This document shows positions 28,407 to 37,845 of a stretch of DNA of 64,000 nt, piece by piece. This stretch comes from Alloacidobacterium dinghuense (GTDB taxonomy: Bacteria > Acidobacteriota > Terriglobia > Terriglobales > Acidobacteriaceae), in NCBI RefSeq assembly GCF_014274465.1, contig NZ_CP060394.1, positions 6,014,001-6,078,000 of the forward strand, given 5' to 3'. The notes under the pieces were generated by a model that was not told the origin of the DNA, ran no database searches, and saw nothing but the letters and a program-made list of their open reading frames with translations. How positions within the stretch are numbered: position 1 is the first letter of the stretch; every line of letters starts with the position of its first letter. Position numbers and translations under genes: made by a program.

Positions 28407-29027
28407 TTATTGCGGATTCCCGTTGCTGTCCGTTGTCCACGACTCCGTCTGGAAGGCAATGAAGATCGCAGCCCACGTCCCACTCGCCGGAAGTTCAAAC
28501 ACCAGGAGCCCATCCTGCCAGATGCCATTGTCCTTCTCATATGCGCCGGGAGGATTGCCCTGGTTCATGTGGATGTCGTGAATGCCCGTGCCGTCGGTGT
28601 ACTGGCTGCCAAAGGCATAGATCGTACCGTTGTCATCGGCAATCGCCTGATTTAGATACTGAATCACCGCGTTCTGGAGGTTCGAAGACGCTGATTGCCC
28701 CGGCAACGGGAGCAACTGCATTTCGCTGAGCGTCACAATCGGCTGCCCATTTGCCGTGCTGCGCACATAGTCGACTGCCGGATTGCCCTGCGTGCTCAAC
28801 TGCGTCATGCCGACAGCAAGAGCATCCAGCGCTCCGGCATCAGGCGGGGTGAAATTCTCGTTGATGAAGTAGAGAACCTGCGATCCGTCGGTCGATTCAA
28901 TGTTGACTGCAACCTGATACGTCGTCCCACCCGCATCTACATTGATCAGATAATGCGGATGCGAGTCAGGAGACAGGCTGCCCGACTGCGGATCGCCCTT
29001 GAGTACGCTGTATTGATAAACAGGCAT
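28407..29027 (-). CDS. DUF2278 (YukJ-like) family protein
   Basis: A 206-residue protein of the YukJ/DUF2278 family. It begins M-P-V-Y-Q-Y-S-V-L-K-G and has the HPHYLINVDAG segment near 26, SQVLYFINENF near 53, GIHDIHMNQGNP near 154, and the end pattern GIWQDGLLVFELP then WAAIFIAFQTESW. The molecular function of the family is not established. The ATG at 29027 has GGAGG six bases upstream; the frame continues further up but the family N-terminus fits this start. It lies 52 bases after fabI on the same strand and may be the last gene of that operon. Confidence 0.88.
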   Translation of the reverse strand: MPVYQYSVLKGDPQSGSLSPDSHPHYLINVDAGGTTYQVAVNIESTDGSQVLYFINENFTPPDAGALDALAVGMTQLSTQGNPAVDYVRSTANGQPIVTLSEMQLLPLPGQSASSNLQNAVIQYLNQAIADDNGTIYAFGSQYTDGTGIHDIHMNQGNPPGAYEKDNGIWQDGLLVFELPASGTWAAIFIAFQTESWTTDSNGNPQ

Positions 29028-29079
29028 TTTGCGCCTCCACGATTGCAACCTTACACTTGGCCGTTGCGGCAGGATGAAG

Positions 29080-29847
29080 CTAAAAGCCCATGATGTTGTA
29101 GCCGCAATCGACGTACACCGTCTCACCGGTCACGCCGCTCGATAGATCCGATGCGAGAAAGAGCGCCGTCCCGCCGACCTCGGCCTGCTCCACATTCCGA
29201 TGCAATGGAGCGCGATCCGCATGCGACTTGAGCATGTCGCCCAAACCGCCGATTCCGCGCGCGGCCAGCGTCTTGATCGGCCCAGCTGAAATTGCATTTA
29301 CGCGAATGTTCAATTTACCGAGGTCTGACGCCAGATAACGCACCGTCGCTTCCAGCGCCGCCTTGGCCACGCCCATTACGTTGTAATGCGGGACAACTTT
29401 CTCCGCGCCGTAATACGTCAACGTCATAATGCTTCCGCCGTCGGTCATCAATGGAGCAGCTGCGCGGCTCAACGCAATCAGCGAATACACGCTCACATCG
29501 TGAGCAACGCGAAAGCCTTCGCGCGACGTCTGCAAAAAATCGTTCTTCAGTTCTTCAGCGGGAGCGAACGCAACGCTGTGCACCAGCACGTGCAGCTTGC
29601 CGTGACGTTCCTTCAGTCCTTCAAAAACCTGCGCAATCTCTGCGTCATTCGATACGTCGCACTGGAACGCCTCTGCGCCCGGTAAATCCGCAATCAGTCC
29701 TTCGGCTTCTGCCTTCAGTCGCTCGTTCTGGTAGCCGATCGCGAGCTTCGCGCCCGCCTCGTGCAGCTTCTGCACAATGGCCCAGGCAATGCTGCGCTTG
29801 TTCGCCACTCCAAAAACAACGGCAACCCGTCCTTCAAGATTCAACAT
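29080..29847 (-). CDS. fabI: Enoyl-[acyl-carrier-protein] reductase (NADH)
   Basis: Final reductive step of each fatty-acid elongation cycle, and the target of triclosan. The 255-residue SDR-fold enzyme has the FabI-type cofactor loop VFGVANKRSIAWAIVQKL near 12 and the catalytic Y-x6-M-x3-K arrangement (HYNVMGVAKAALEA) near 157. Near the end comes the SGVTGETVYVDCGYNIMG signature. The ATG at 29847 has GGAGGAAAG upstream. It follows murI by 30 bases within a minus-strand cluster of cell-envelope genes. Confidence 0.96.
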   Translation of the reverse strand: MLNLEGRVAVVFGVANKRSIAWAIVQKLHEAGAKLAIGYQNERLKAEAEGLIADLPGAEAFQCDVSNDAEIAQVFEGLKERHGKLHVLVHSVAFAPAEELKNDFLQTSREGFRVAHDVSVYSLIALSRAAAPLMTDGGSIMTLTYYGAEKVVPHYNVMGVAKAALEATVRYLASDLGKLNIRVNAISAGPIKTLAARGIGGLGDMLKSHADRAPLHRNVEQAEVGGTALFLASDLSSGVTGETVYVDCGYNIMGF

Positions 29848-29877
29848 GCAACTCTTTCCTCCAAACACGTAAGGATA

Positions 29878-30669
29878 TCAGCCACCGAGATTGACCAGGC
29901 CGACGCAGTCAATGGCTTCTCCCAGAAACCGCGTGCCCAGGCGCTTGAATTTCTCAACCGAATCCGTTGCGTAAAACCTGCGCTCTCTCGTTCCATCGTG
30001 AACGTACTCTATGAGTGCAGCCGACACCTGGGATGCGGTTACTTCCGCAGAATCGATCACGCGCAAATCCGGAACAGCGCGCTCAATCTGCGTTCGCAGT
30101 AAAGGATAATGCGTACATCCCAGCACCAGCGTATCCGGCTTCAGGCCCGGCCTTTCGGCTTGTTCCAGCAATTCCGCAAGATAAATCCGCAGCACCTCCA
30201 GCGTGACCGGATGCTCGATCCATCCCTCTTCTACAAGAGGAACGAGCAGCGGACACGCCTTTTCAAGCGCACGCAGACCATGTTCCGCACATGCCCGCTC
30301 ATACGCATGACTCTGCACCGTGGCATCGGTTGCAATTACCAGCACATCGCCGGTCAAGGAAGAAACCTGGGCCGCATTTGCTCCTGTCTCGATCACGCCC
30401 AACACTGGGACACGCACAGCTTCTCGAATCGCGTCGAGGGCCAGCGCGCTCGCCGTGTTGCATGCAATCACAAGAAACTCCGCACCTTCCTCCACAAGAA
30501 AGCGCGCGCTAGAAACCGCATAGCGCGCAATGGTCGCCTGCGATTTCGAGCCGTAAGGCAACCGTGCCGTATCGCCCAGATAAATGTAGTCTGCCGCTGG
30601 AAGCTGTCTGAGCAGCGCGCCAAGAACCGTCAAGCCGCCCATACCGGAGTCGAAGACACCAATCTTCAT
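29878..30669 (-). CDS. murI: Glutamate racemase
   Basis: Converts L-glutamate to D-glutamate for peptidoglycan. The 263-residue protein has both catalytic cysteines in their motifs: IACNTASALA near 72 and LGCTHYPLL near 184. The N-terminal GVFDSGMGGLTVL and YLGDTARLPYGSKS are also typical. It overlaps the upstream GerMN gene by four bases and precedes fabI, so wall and lipid precursor enzymes share one transcript. Confidence 0.97.
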   Translation of the reverse strand: MKIGVFDSGMGGLTVLGALLRQLPAADYIYLGDTARLPYGSKSQATIARYAVSSARFLVEEGAEFLVIACNTASALALDAIREAVRVPVLGVIETGANAAQVSSLTGDVLVIATDATVQSHAYERACAEHGLRALEKACPLLVPLVEEGWIEHPVTLEVLRIYLAELLEQAERPGLKPDTLVLGCTHYPLLRTQIERAVPDLRVIDSAEVTASQVSAALIEYVHDGTRERRFYATDSVEKFKRLGTRFLGEAIDCVGLVNLGG

Positions 30670-31292
30670 GGGCGCACCGCCGTCTGCGTGTCCGATGCAA
30701 GGTAGACGCGCGTCAGATCGGCATGCCCGGCGAGCGTGTCTTTCTGCTGACCATCCACCAGAAAGCGTACCTCTGTAATCTGCGGTAGATTCGCATGCAG
30801 AGTCGCAATCATGGAAAGCAAGGTCAGCGTCTCCGGCTCGATCCCAGATGGCTGCGCCTGAACAAACGCTGCGTCGAGATTCACCACCGCCATCTCTCCT
30901 TGTTGGCTCGCGCCTTTCTGCTGCGGCAACGGCATCAGAAACACCTCGTCCACGCCCGAAGCATTTGCAATAGGATGCGTCGACTTGGGCGCTGCATACT
31001 CCTCCAGCAGTTTCTCCATCAACACACGCGCTCGCGCGTTCGGATCTTTCGGCATGGGAAAGCTGCGTTCGACCGGAATCAGCGATCCATCCAGGTCATT
31101 TGCCACCAGCAGCGTGATCTTTTCGACCGGCGCACTCGACGACGCGCTCGACAACTCATTCAAAGGCTGACTGTCGACCGCCGTCATCAAGCGATCGTGC
31201 GCTCGCTCCCGCATGCGGATCAGCACCACCGCCATCACGACCGCTGCGAGCAGCATCGCGGCGAACAGAAAACGCTGGAAGCGCGGAATCAC
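30666..31292 (-). CDS. GerMN-domain protein, membrane-anchored
   Basis: A 208-residue protein with an N-terminal membrane helix (FLFAAMLLAAVVMAVVLI, about 9-27) and a periplasmic GerMN domain (about 57-200; R-A-R-V-L-M-E-K-L-L-E-E-Y, AVVNLDAAF, and EVRFLVDGQ). GerM-type domains are small alpha/beta modules linked in spore formers to peptidoglycan remodelling; in Gram-negatives they appear beside amidases, as here. The exact role is unknown. It overlaps both neighbours (amidase and murI) by four bases. Confidence 0.85.
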   Translation of the reverse strand: MIPRFQRFLFAAMLLAAVVMAVVLIRMRERAHDRLMTAVDSQPLNELSSASSSAPVEKITLLVANDLDGSLIPVERSFPMPKDPNARARVLMEKLLEEYAAPKSTHPIANASGVDEVFLMPLPQQKGASQQGEMAVVNLDAAFVQAQPSGIEPETLTLLSMIATLHANLPQITEVRFLVDGQQKDTLAGHADLTRVYLASDTQTAVRP

Positions 31293-32017
31293 GGCTGCTG
31301 CCTCCAGTCATTTTTCCATTGCGTGAGCGCTGCGGTCAGCGCGCCGATGATCTTGTTCTGATAGCCAACATCGGTCAGCGGTGTGGCCGTTGTTGTGTTA
31401 CCACCTATGAGGGGCGCAATCTCCACGGCGACTGCAGGGCAGGCAAAACTATCCATGGGCGTGAGCGCTGTGCGCCCCAGTGTAACCGGAACCGCCGCGT
31501 GTCCGAGCGCCGTGCTGATCTCGGAAGACAAACGCAGACTCTGCGTTACATACGCGGACTGCGCGCTCTGCCACGGCAAAAACTTCGTGTATGGAGTTGG
31601 CGCGAGCGACGATGTGAACAGATGCACGCCGCTTCCCGTAGCCGTGGCATGCAATGTGACGCACGCTGCAGCCATGGCGTGGTTCGCAGTCTCCGCGCGT
31701 GTCACCATCGAGACCTGCGTATCCGCATCCCGCGTGGTGATCACCTGAATGCCCTGAGAAGCAAGCGCCTGCCGCAGACGCACGGAAAATCCAAGCGTCA
31801 GGTCCTTTTCCAACATCTTGTCGCTGAATTGCGCGCCGACATCGCCGTCGCCATGGGCCGCATCCAGCACGACTACATATTGCGGCTGCACCTGCGCCCG
31901 CTGCGCCGGAGGCACCGCCGGCAACTTGCCCATGTCCGGCAGATTCGATTGGGGTGGTGGGGCCTCCTGCGCGGCTGCTGCAGAGATTGCGAGCAGCGCG
32001 CACAGGCTTAGCAGCAT
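31289..32017 (-). CDS. N-acetylmuramoyl-L-alanine amidase, divergent
   Basis: A secreted amidase_3-type zinc enzyme of about 242 residues that would cut the bond between N-acetylmuramic acid and the stem peptide. A signal peptide (LLSLCALLAISAAAAQ) is followed by VVVLDAAHGDGDVGAQ, which holds the first zinc His in place of the usual D-P-G-H-G. Next come LEKDLTLGF with the Glu ligand, TLHATATGSGVHLF with the second His, and PAVAVEIAPL with the catalytic Glu. Sequence around these is unusual, but all key residues remain. The ATG at 32017 starts 10 bases after the DUF1015 stop and is preferred over an overlapping upstream GTG. Confidence 0.82.
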   Translation of the reverse strand: MLLSLCALLAISAAAAQEAPPPQSNLPDMGKLPAVPPAQRAQVQPQYVVVLDAAHGDGDVGAQFSDKMLEKDLTLGFSVRLRQALASQGIQVITTRDADTQVSMVTRAETANHAMAAACVTLHATATGSGVHLFTSSLAPTPYTKFLPWQSAQSAYVTQSLRLSSEISTALGHAAVPVTLGRTALTPMDSFACPAVAVEIAPLIGGNTTTATPLTDVGYQNKIIGALTAALTQWKNDWRQQP

Positions 32018-32027
32018 TTTCCGGAAA

Positions 32028-33362
32028 TCAATCCAGTGGATAGATCGCAAGGCCACTCAATAGTTTAGGGAAAAAGTCGGTAGATTTCTGCGGCATCACG
32101 TCGCCGGCGAAGGCAACTTCGCGCAACTGCGCCATCGTCACCGGATTCATCAGGAAGGCCACATCCGCATCGCCGCGCGCGACCTGCTCGATGGCCTCGC
32201 CCGCATCCCGCAGATAGCGCAGGTTGGCCTGCTCACGAATCGCCTCGGGGGTAATGCCGAGCAACTGCTCCAAAACCAATCCGTGCAATTGCGCCACATC
32301 CAACTGCCGCTGCCGCTCGGATAGAGTGCTCAGAGCCTTCGCCACTGCGTCCGGCCTTGCTGTCAGCAGGTAATTTCCGCTCTTCGTGACAGTCAGCAGG
32401 GCCGTCTTTCCTTTGCTCGCAGCCGTGAGCTTTGCCTTCAGTGCAGCCGTTTCCGAGGACGCCACCGGCTCCACATCAAAGTAAGCCTTTGCGCGTTCCA
32501 CAAATGCGCCGGGATCAAAATCCTTCAGCCCAAAAACTACGCGATGCGTTGGTAGAATCACCAGTCCCTCGGCGTCCATGTTCACGAAGGTCATCATCAC
32601 AGCCGCTTCCGCATACGGTGGCTGCGGCAATTCATAGCTGTTGCGCTCGGTTGATGCGGCCTGCGCCGGTGCATGCTCCTTCGAGTAATTCAGAGCCGTC
32701 TCATAGCGATGGTGCCCGTCGGCAATAATCAGCTTCTTGTCCGCCAACTCGCTGGTCAGAATATTGATCGTGTTTTCATCGCTGATCTTCCATACGCGAT
32801 GCAGCACGTCGTACTCATCCGTCACTTCAATATCAGGAGTAGCATCTTCATCGAAAAGTAGCTTCTCCGCCGTAAGGCCCGGATCAGAGTAGAGCATGAA
32901 GATCTGTCCGAAATGCGCGCGCGTCGCCCGCAGCAGATTCAGACGGTCCGACTTCGGCTTCGACAGAGTCTGCTCGTGCCGGAAGACCACTTTTTCGTTG
33001 TAATTGTGCAGTCCGCCAAGGGCAATAAATCCACGGCGTTCCATCACCTGACCGTTTGAACCGGGCACGGTAAATTTCTGCGCATAGGCAAAAATGCAAG
33101 GCTCGGATTCCTGCGCCAGCACGCCGCTCTCCCGCCACTCCTTGAAATCCCTGGCAGCCCGGGTATAGACGTCGCCCGTCTCCTTGCCATCGAACAATTC
33201 CGGCAGCCCCAGAATGATGCGAACCAGGTTATAGGGGCTCTTCTGGTAATACGCCTGCTGCATGGCAGGCGTGATCTTGTCATACGGCTGCGTAACGCAG
33301 TCCTCTACGTGAACAAGGGAGGGGTTATAACGTAATGCGCGAAACGGATAAATGCGGGCCAT
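32028..33362 (-). CDS. DUF1015 family protein
   Basis: A 444-residue cytoplasmic protein of the DUF1015 family. The start MARIYPFRALRYNP, the TQPYDKITPAMQQAYYQKSP segment, RRGFIALGGLHNY, and the IADGHHRYETALNY motif near 217 are the family hallmarks. The ADGHHRY motif suggests a nuclease- or phosphatase-like active site, but no activity is established. The open frame reaches 33488, yet the family N-terminus fits the ATG at 33362. It is the first gene of the cluster DUF1015, amidase, GerMN, murI, fabI, DUF2278. Confidence 0.9.
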   Translation of the reverse strand: MARIYPFRALRYNPSLVHVEDCVTQPYDKITPAMQQAYYQKSPYNLVRIILGLPELFDGKETGDVYTRAARDFKEWRESGVLAQESEPCIFAYAQKFTVPGSNGQVMERRGFIALGGLHNYNEKVVFRHEQTLSKPKSDRLNLLRATRAHFGQIFMLYSDPGLTAEKLLFDEDATPDIEVTDEYDVLHRVWKISDENTINILTSELADKKLIIADGHHRYETALNYSKEHAPAQAASTERNSYELPQPPYAEAAVMMTFVNMDAEGLVILPTHRVVFGLKDFDPGAFVERAKAYFDVEPVASSETAALKAKLTAASKGKTALLTVTKSGNYLLTARPDAVAKALSTLSERQRQLDVAQLHGLVLEQLLGITPEAIREQANLRYLRDAGEAIEQVARGDADVAFLMNPVTMAQLREVAFAGDVMPQKSTDFFPKLLSGLAIYPLD

Positions 33363-33604
33363 GCGGACGGTCGTAACTCCAGGAAAATGCCGGAAATCCG
33401 GCGTGAAATCTGTCTGAGTTGTTGCGCTCTTTGCATTGTATCTCACGCATTTCCAGGAATTTCCGCATCCCGCTACCCCGTGCAGCAAAAACGATTCATC
33501 GATAATGTTGAACGTCTTCGCTCCTTATTCTGATAGCATCGAAAACTTCAAGGCCAGCCATGCCTACACCGTGCTACGATGCTCTGGAAGAAGGACCCAC
33601 TCGC

Positions 33605-34675
33605 ATGGCGCTCTCGCTGGGGCGCAAAAGCGCTCGTTGGACCCGTGGAACTGCATACGGCCTTTCGGCAGTTATCTCCCTTGTATTGCTTGTCATCGGA
33701 TTCGTCATTTCTGTGCCCAGAGCCCGCGCGCAGGAGGACGAACTGAATAAGGTTCACGTCCCGCCGCCGGAGCCCAAACCCGACCCCACCACGCAGCCGC
33801 CTCTGCTCGAAGGCGAAGCCGCCATGACCGCCCGTCGGAATGAGCGCATTCGTGTCGACGTCAACCTCGTGCTTGTCCCGCTCATCGTGACCGACCCGAT
33901 GGACCGTCTCGTGACCGGCCTCGAAAAAGAGAATTTCTTCCTCTACGAAAACAATAAGATCCAAAGCATCAAGTCGTTCTCGCAGGAAGACGCCCCGGTT
34001 TCGATCGGCATTGTCTTCGACTTGAGCGGCAGCATGGCGAATAAGGTCCTACGTGCGCGCGATTCCATCCTGCAGTTCATGCACACCGCTAATCCGCAGG
34101 ATGAATTCTTCGTGATCGGCTTCAATGATCGCCCCGAGTTGATCGAGGACTTCACCTCATCGCCCCAGGATATTGAAGCGCGCCTCGCCTCCGTCCACGC
34201 CGAGCACCGCACCGCCCTGCTCGACGCTATCTATTTTGGCCTGAACAAAATGAAGCAGGCCAAGTATGAGCGGCGCGCCATCCTCATCGTTTCCGATGGG
34301 GGTGACAATCGCAGCCGCTACACGGAAAACGAGGTCCGCTCCACGGTACGCGAGTCCAACGTGCAGATTTATTCCATCGGCATCTTCGACCCCTACGCCG
34401 CCACTACCGAGGAGCGCCTTGGTCCCATGCTGCTTAACGACATCTCCACGGAAACTGGAGGACGCCTCTTCCGCGTAGACGACATCGCGGAGATGGGCGA
34501 TATTGCCGAAAAGATCAGCGCCGAGTTGCGCAATGAATATGTGCTTGGATATAAACCGGATGATGAACGGAAGGACGGCAAGTGGCGTAAAGTGAAGGTA
34601 AAGCTGGTGCCGCCTGCCGGGCTGCCTCAGCTTACCGTTCATGCTCGCACCGGATACTATGCGCCTTTGCAATAA
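33605..34675 (+). CDS. VWFA-related domain protein (acidobacterial type), 1 of 2
   Basis: A 356-residue exported protein. A membrane helix or signal sequence (about 17-38, YGLSAVISLVLLVIGFVI) leads to a VWFA domain (about 130-310) with the metal-binding MIDAS motif DLSGSM. Before it lies the V-D-V-N-L-V-L-V-P-L-I-V-T-D strand typical of TIGR03436 proteins, and after it the C-terminal NEYVLGYKPDD and ARTGYYAP pattern. These proteins are abundant in Acidobacteria; binding partners are unknown. AAGGA nine bases upstream supports the ATG at 33605. It overlaps the second VWFA gene by 17 bases. Confidence 0.88.
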   Translation: MALSLGRKSARWTRGTAYGLSAVISLVLLVIGFVISVPRARAQEDELNKVHVPPPEPKPDPTTQPPLLEGEAAMTARRNERIRVDVNLVLVPLIVTDPMDRLVTGLEKENFFLYENNKIQSIKSFSQEDAPVSIGIVFDLSGSMANKVLRARDSILQFMHTANPQDEFFVIGFNDRPELIEDFTSSPQDIEARLASVHAEHRTALLDAIYFGLNKMKQAKYERRAILIVSDGGDNRSRYTENEVRSTVRESNVQIYSIGIFDPYAATTEERLGPMLLNDISTETGGRLFRVDDIAEMGDIAEKISAELRNEYVLGYKPDDERKDGKWRKVKVKLVPPAGLPQLTVHARTGYYAPLQ

Positions 34676-35783
34676 ACGGCATATTTTCTTTTTCTTTCTC
34701 CTCGTCGCGTCTTCGTTTGCAATCTGGGCTCAAGCGCCCGCGTCTTCACAGTCGTCAAAGCCGGAACAGCAGACGCCCCTCACCGTGGACCGGGATCCGA
34801 TCGTCTCCCCGGACGCGGCCGACAACCAGCCAGTAAGTCCATCAAATCCCAATGCGGTTAGGCCCGGCACAGACCTGGAAAAGGAAAAGGGCGGTTTTAC
34901 CTTCCGCCGCGACGTTGATGAGGTTGTGCTCAACGCCACCGTCCTCGACGACAATGGCCGCATCGTCAACGACTTGAAACAGGACAACTTCCACGTTTTT
35001 GAAGACGGTGTGCAACAGACGATCGCCGCCTTCCAGCACCAGGACATTCCCGTTTCGATGGGCTTCCTCATCGACAATTCCGGTTCCATGCGCGACAAGC
35101 GCGCAGCCGTGAACACCGCAGCTCTCGATCTGGTCAAAGCCTCCAACCCGCAGGACGAAGCCTTTATCGTGAACTTTTCCGATGAGGCCTTCATCGACCA
35201 GGACTTCACCTCCAACATCGCCAAGCTGCGCGACGGTCTTGCGCACATCGACTCCAAAGGCGGAACAGCTCTCTACGATGCCGTCGTCGCCTCCGCCGAT
35301 CAACTCGCGAAAGGCGCAAAGAGGCCCAAGCAAGTCCTGCTGATAATCACCGACGGCGAGGACAACGCATCGAGCCTGAACCTTGAGCAGACCATCCGCC
35401 GCGTGCAGGACCTGCAGGGTCCGGTTGTCTACTCCATTGGCCTGCTCTTCGGCGACGAAGGCGGAGGCCGCGAGGCTCACCGTGCCAAGCGCGCCCTGCA
35501 GTTGCTGTCGAATGAAACCGGCGGCATCGCCTACTTTCCCAAGTCGCTTGAAAATGTCGACCAGATCTGCGCCGAAGTGGCGCACGACATTCGCAACCAA
35601 TACACCATCGGCTATCACTCCACCAAGCCGGCCAGCCAGGGAGGCTACCGCGTCGTGAAGGTCCAGGCCGCGGCTCCCGGACACGGTAAGCTCGTCGTCC
35701 GCACCCGCAGCGGCTACTATCCGAAGACCGACAAGAGTAACCCCGCAGAAAATACCGCACAAAGAAAAGCGCCGGCAAAATAA
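34659..35783 (+). CDS. VWFA-related domain protein (acidobacterial type), 2 of 2
   Basis: A 374-residue paralogue of the gene before it. It has a signal peptide (CNKRHIFFFFLLVASSFAI), a proline/serine-rich linker, then the same domain order: a strand EVVLNATVLDDNG, a VWFA domain with MIDAS motif DNSGSM, and the C-terminal NQYTIGYHSTKP and RTRSGYYPK pattern. Overlap with the first gene shows co-translation and suggests the two products work together in the periplasm or outside. The basic tail after the domain is probably flexible. Confidence 0.88.
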   Translation: MRLCNKRHIFFFFLLVASSFAIWAQAPASSQSSKPEQQTPLTVDRDPIVSPDAADNQPVSPSNPNAVRPGTDLEKEKGGFTFRRDVDEVVLNATVLDDNGRIVNDLKQDNFHVFEDGVQQTIAAFQHQDIPVSMGFLIDNSGSMRDKRAAVNTAALDLVKASNPQDEAFIVNFSDEAFIDQDFTSNIAKLRDGLAHIDSKGGTALYDAVVASADQLAKGAKRPKQVLLIITDGEDNASSLNLEQTIRRVQDLQGPVVYSIGLLFGDEGGGREAHRAKRALQLLSNETGGIAYFPKSLENVDQICAEVAHDIRNQYTIGYHSTKPASQGGYRVVKVQAAAPGHGKLVVRTRSGYYPKTDKSNPAENTAQRKAPAK

Positions 35784-35790
35784 CCGGCGC
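35756..35790 (-). terminator. Terminator of the symporter gene, overlapping the VWFA stop codon
   Basis: A 7-bp perfect stem (35769-35775 with 35784-35790) has an 8-base loop. On the minus strand it is followed by TTTTCTTT, so it should end the symporter transcript. On the plus strand the stop codon of the second VWFA gene is in the loop; no good T-run follows on that side. Confidence 0.75.
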
Positions 35791-35815
35791 GATTCCTCTA
35801 CATTTTGTGGCCGAC

Positions 35816-37756
35816 CTACCGTCCCTCCGCCACCGGAGTCTCCTTCATCTTCACGCCCGAAAGCGTCTCCCATCCACGGCGCGACAGGTCCCACTTGATC
35901 AGGTAGCCTGCCACTGCCGCGAGCACAATAAGCACCGTACCGGCTAGCCAGTTGCCGAAGATAAATTTGCCCAGCCCAAAGAGCGTGCCGTAAACCAGCA
36001 CGCATCCCATCACCGTATCGAAGGCGTTTGCAGCGAAGTCGCGCACTTCCGGAAGCTCCGGAGCGAGCTTCGCGATGCGGCTCCAGCCGTAACACGCCGG
36101 ATGAACCCTCCGGTAGAAATTCAGCAGCGTCGATTCTCTTTCGGCGGGCGTGACGAACGTCGCAATGATCCACACAATTGTCGTAATCCCAGCTGTAATC
36201 AAGGTCGACTTGGCAAAAACCACCGCATCATTGCCCGTAAACGAAACACGCGACAATCCGAGCGCCACAACCGCCGCCACGATCATCGCAGAAATTTCGC
36301 TCCAGGCATTCACTCGCCACCAGAACCAGCGCAGGATGTACACCGCGCCCGTCCCCGCGCCCAGGTTCAACACCAGCTCCCATCCAGCGCTGATCGAAGT
36401 CAACTGGCTGGCAACGTAGCCGCTTGCCAGCACCAGAATCACCGTAATGATTTTGCTGACGAACACATAATGTCGCTCGCTGCCATCGCGCACCCAGAAG
36501 CGACGATAAAAATCATTGACGAGGTACGAGGTGCCCCAGTTCAGCTGCGTCCCAATCGTTGACATATACGCCGCCAGGAACGCCGCCACCATCAGCCCGC
36601 GCAGTGCAGGAGGCAGATAGTCGCGCAGCACCATGACATAGCCCTGCTGCGGATTGGCTGCAAAAGCCGCGCTCGGGTGCAGCCCGCCATGCGGCGAATA
36701 CACGGCCAGGGCCACCAGGCCAGTAACGATCCACGGCCACGGCCGCAGAGCATAATGCGCAATGTTGAACCACAGCGTCGCGCCCAGTGAGTGCTGCTCA
36801 TTCTTTGCGCTGAACATGCGCTGCGCCACGTAGCCGCCACCGCCCGGCTCCGCGCCCGGATACCACGCCGCCCACCACTGCACGCCGATATACATCAGGA
36901 ACGTCAACAGCGGCAGCGTCCAGATATTCGAAGTCGTCAGCCCTGCATGGAAATCCGGCAGGAACGACATCACATTGGAAGTCGGCTGCCCCGCAGCGCG
37001 CGTCGCCTCACCCACTACATCAAGCTGCAGTTTCAGCGCATGCATGCCGCCGAGCTGCGAAACCGCCAGCCACGCCAGCACGACAATCATCGTCATCTTT
37101 AGCGCGAACTGGAAGAGGTCCGTAACCAGCACGCCCCAGAGTCCGCCAATGAACGTATACAGTCCGGTGAAGGGAACCAGAATGAAGATGCAGATGGCAA
37201 GCGCCGTATGGCGCGGATCGCCGAGCGTGTATTGCAGCAACGTGTGACCGCCGATGCTCAACTGCAGCACGCGCCCCTGAGCAATCACCGGGCCCAGCAC
37301 GACGGAGATAATATCCACCATCGCCCGCGTTACCCAGCCGAGGATGAAGCAGTTCATCAGCAGGCCAAGATAGATGGCCTTGAATCCGCGCAGAAACGCC
37401 GCCGGCTTGCCGCCGTAACGAATCTCCACCAGCTCCACGTCCGTCAGAATCTCAGCCCGCCGCCAATAGCGCGCAAAGAAGAAGACCGTCGTCATGCCGC
37501 TGAGGCACAAGCTCCACCAAATCCAGTTGCCGGAAATCCCCTGCGTCGCCACCAGCCCGCAGACCAGCAGCGGTGTGTCTGCGGCAAAAGTCGTCGCCAC
37601 CATGGATGTACCAGCGAGCCACCAGGAAACATCGCGCCCGGAAACGAAAAAATCTTCCGTCGAGCCGCTCGAACGGCTGCGGTAATAAAGGCCAATCAGC
37701 AAGTTGAACAGCAGATAGCCGGCTATGACCAGCCAGTCCGCCAGGGTCAGTGACAT
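35816..37756 (-). CDS. Sodium:solute symporter (SSS family)
   Basis: A 646-residue inner-membrane transporter with about 14 helices. The N-terminal helix and loop DWLVIAGYLLFNLLIGLYY, STEDFFVSGRDVSWWLAGTS and TTFAADTPLLVCGLVA are typical of the family, as is GGLWGVLVTDLFQF, which fits the sodium-site region. Most relatives move sugars, amino acids or organic acids with sodium. Lying 89 bases downstream of the secreted GH5 enzyme, it may import the released sugars; this is an inference from position. Confidence 0.88.
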   Translation of the reverse strand: MSLTLADWLVIAGYLLFNLLIGLYYRSRSSGSTEDFFVSGRDVSWWLAGTSMVATTFAADTPLLVCGLVATQGISGNWIWWSLCLSGMTTVFFFARYWRRAEILTDVELVEIRYGGKPAAFLRGFKAIYLGLLMNCFILGWVTRAMVDIISVVLGPVIAQGRVLQLSIGGHTLLQYTLGDPRHTALAICIFILVPFTGLYTFIGGLWGVLVTDLFQFALKMTMIVVLAWLAVSQLGGMHALKLQLDVVGEATRAAGQPTSNVMSFLPDFHAGLTTSNIWTLPLLTFLMYIGVQWWAAWYPGAEPGGGGYVAQRMFSAKNEQHSLGATLWFNIAHYALRPWPWIVTGLVALAVYSPHGGLHPSAAFAANPQQGYVMVLRDYLPPALRGLMVAAFLAAYMSTIGTQLNWGTSYLVNDFYRRFWVRDGSERHYVFVSKIITVILVLASGYVASQLTSISAGWELVLNLGAGTGAVYILRWFWWRVNAWSEISAMIVAAVVALGLSRVSFTGNDAVVFAKSTLITAGITTIVWIIATFVTPAERESTLLNFYRRVHPACYGWSRIAKLAPELPEVRDFAANAFDTVMGCVLVYGTLFGLGKFIFGNWLAGTVLIVLAAVAGYLIKWDLSRRGWETLSGVKMKETPVAEGR

Positions 37757-37845
37757 GCGCTTCTCTCAGTTTCCAGGAAATCAATCGATGAAAGCAGTAT
37801 ATACAGGTTTACAGCTCACGGGGAACACTTTCCCGCTACCCAAAT

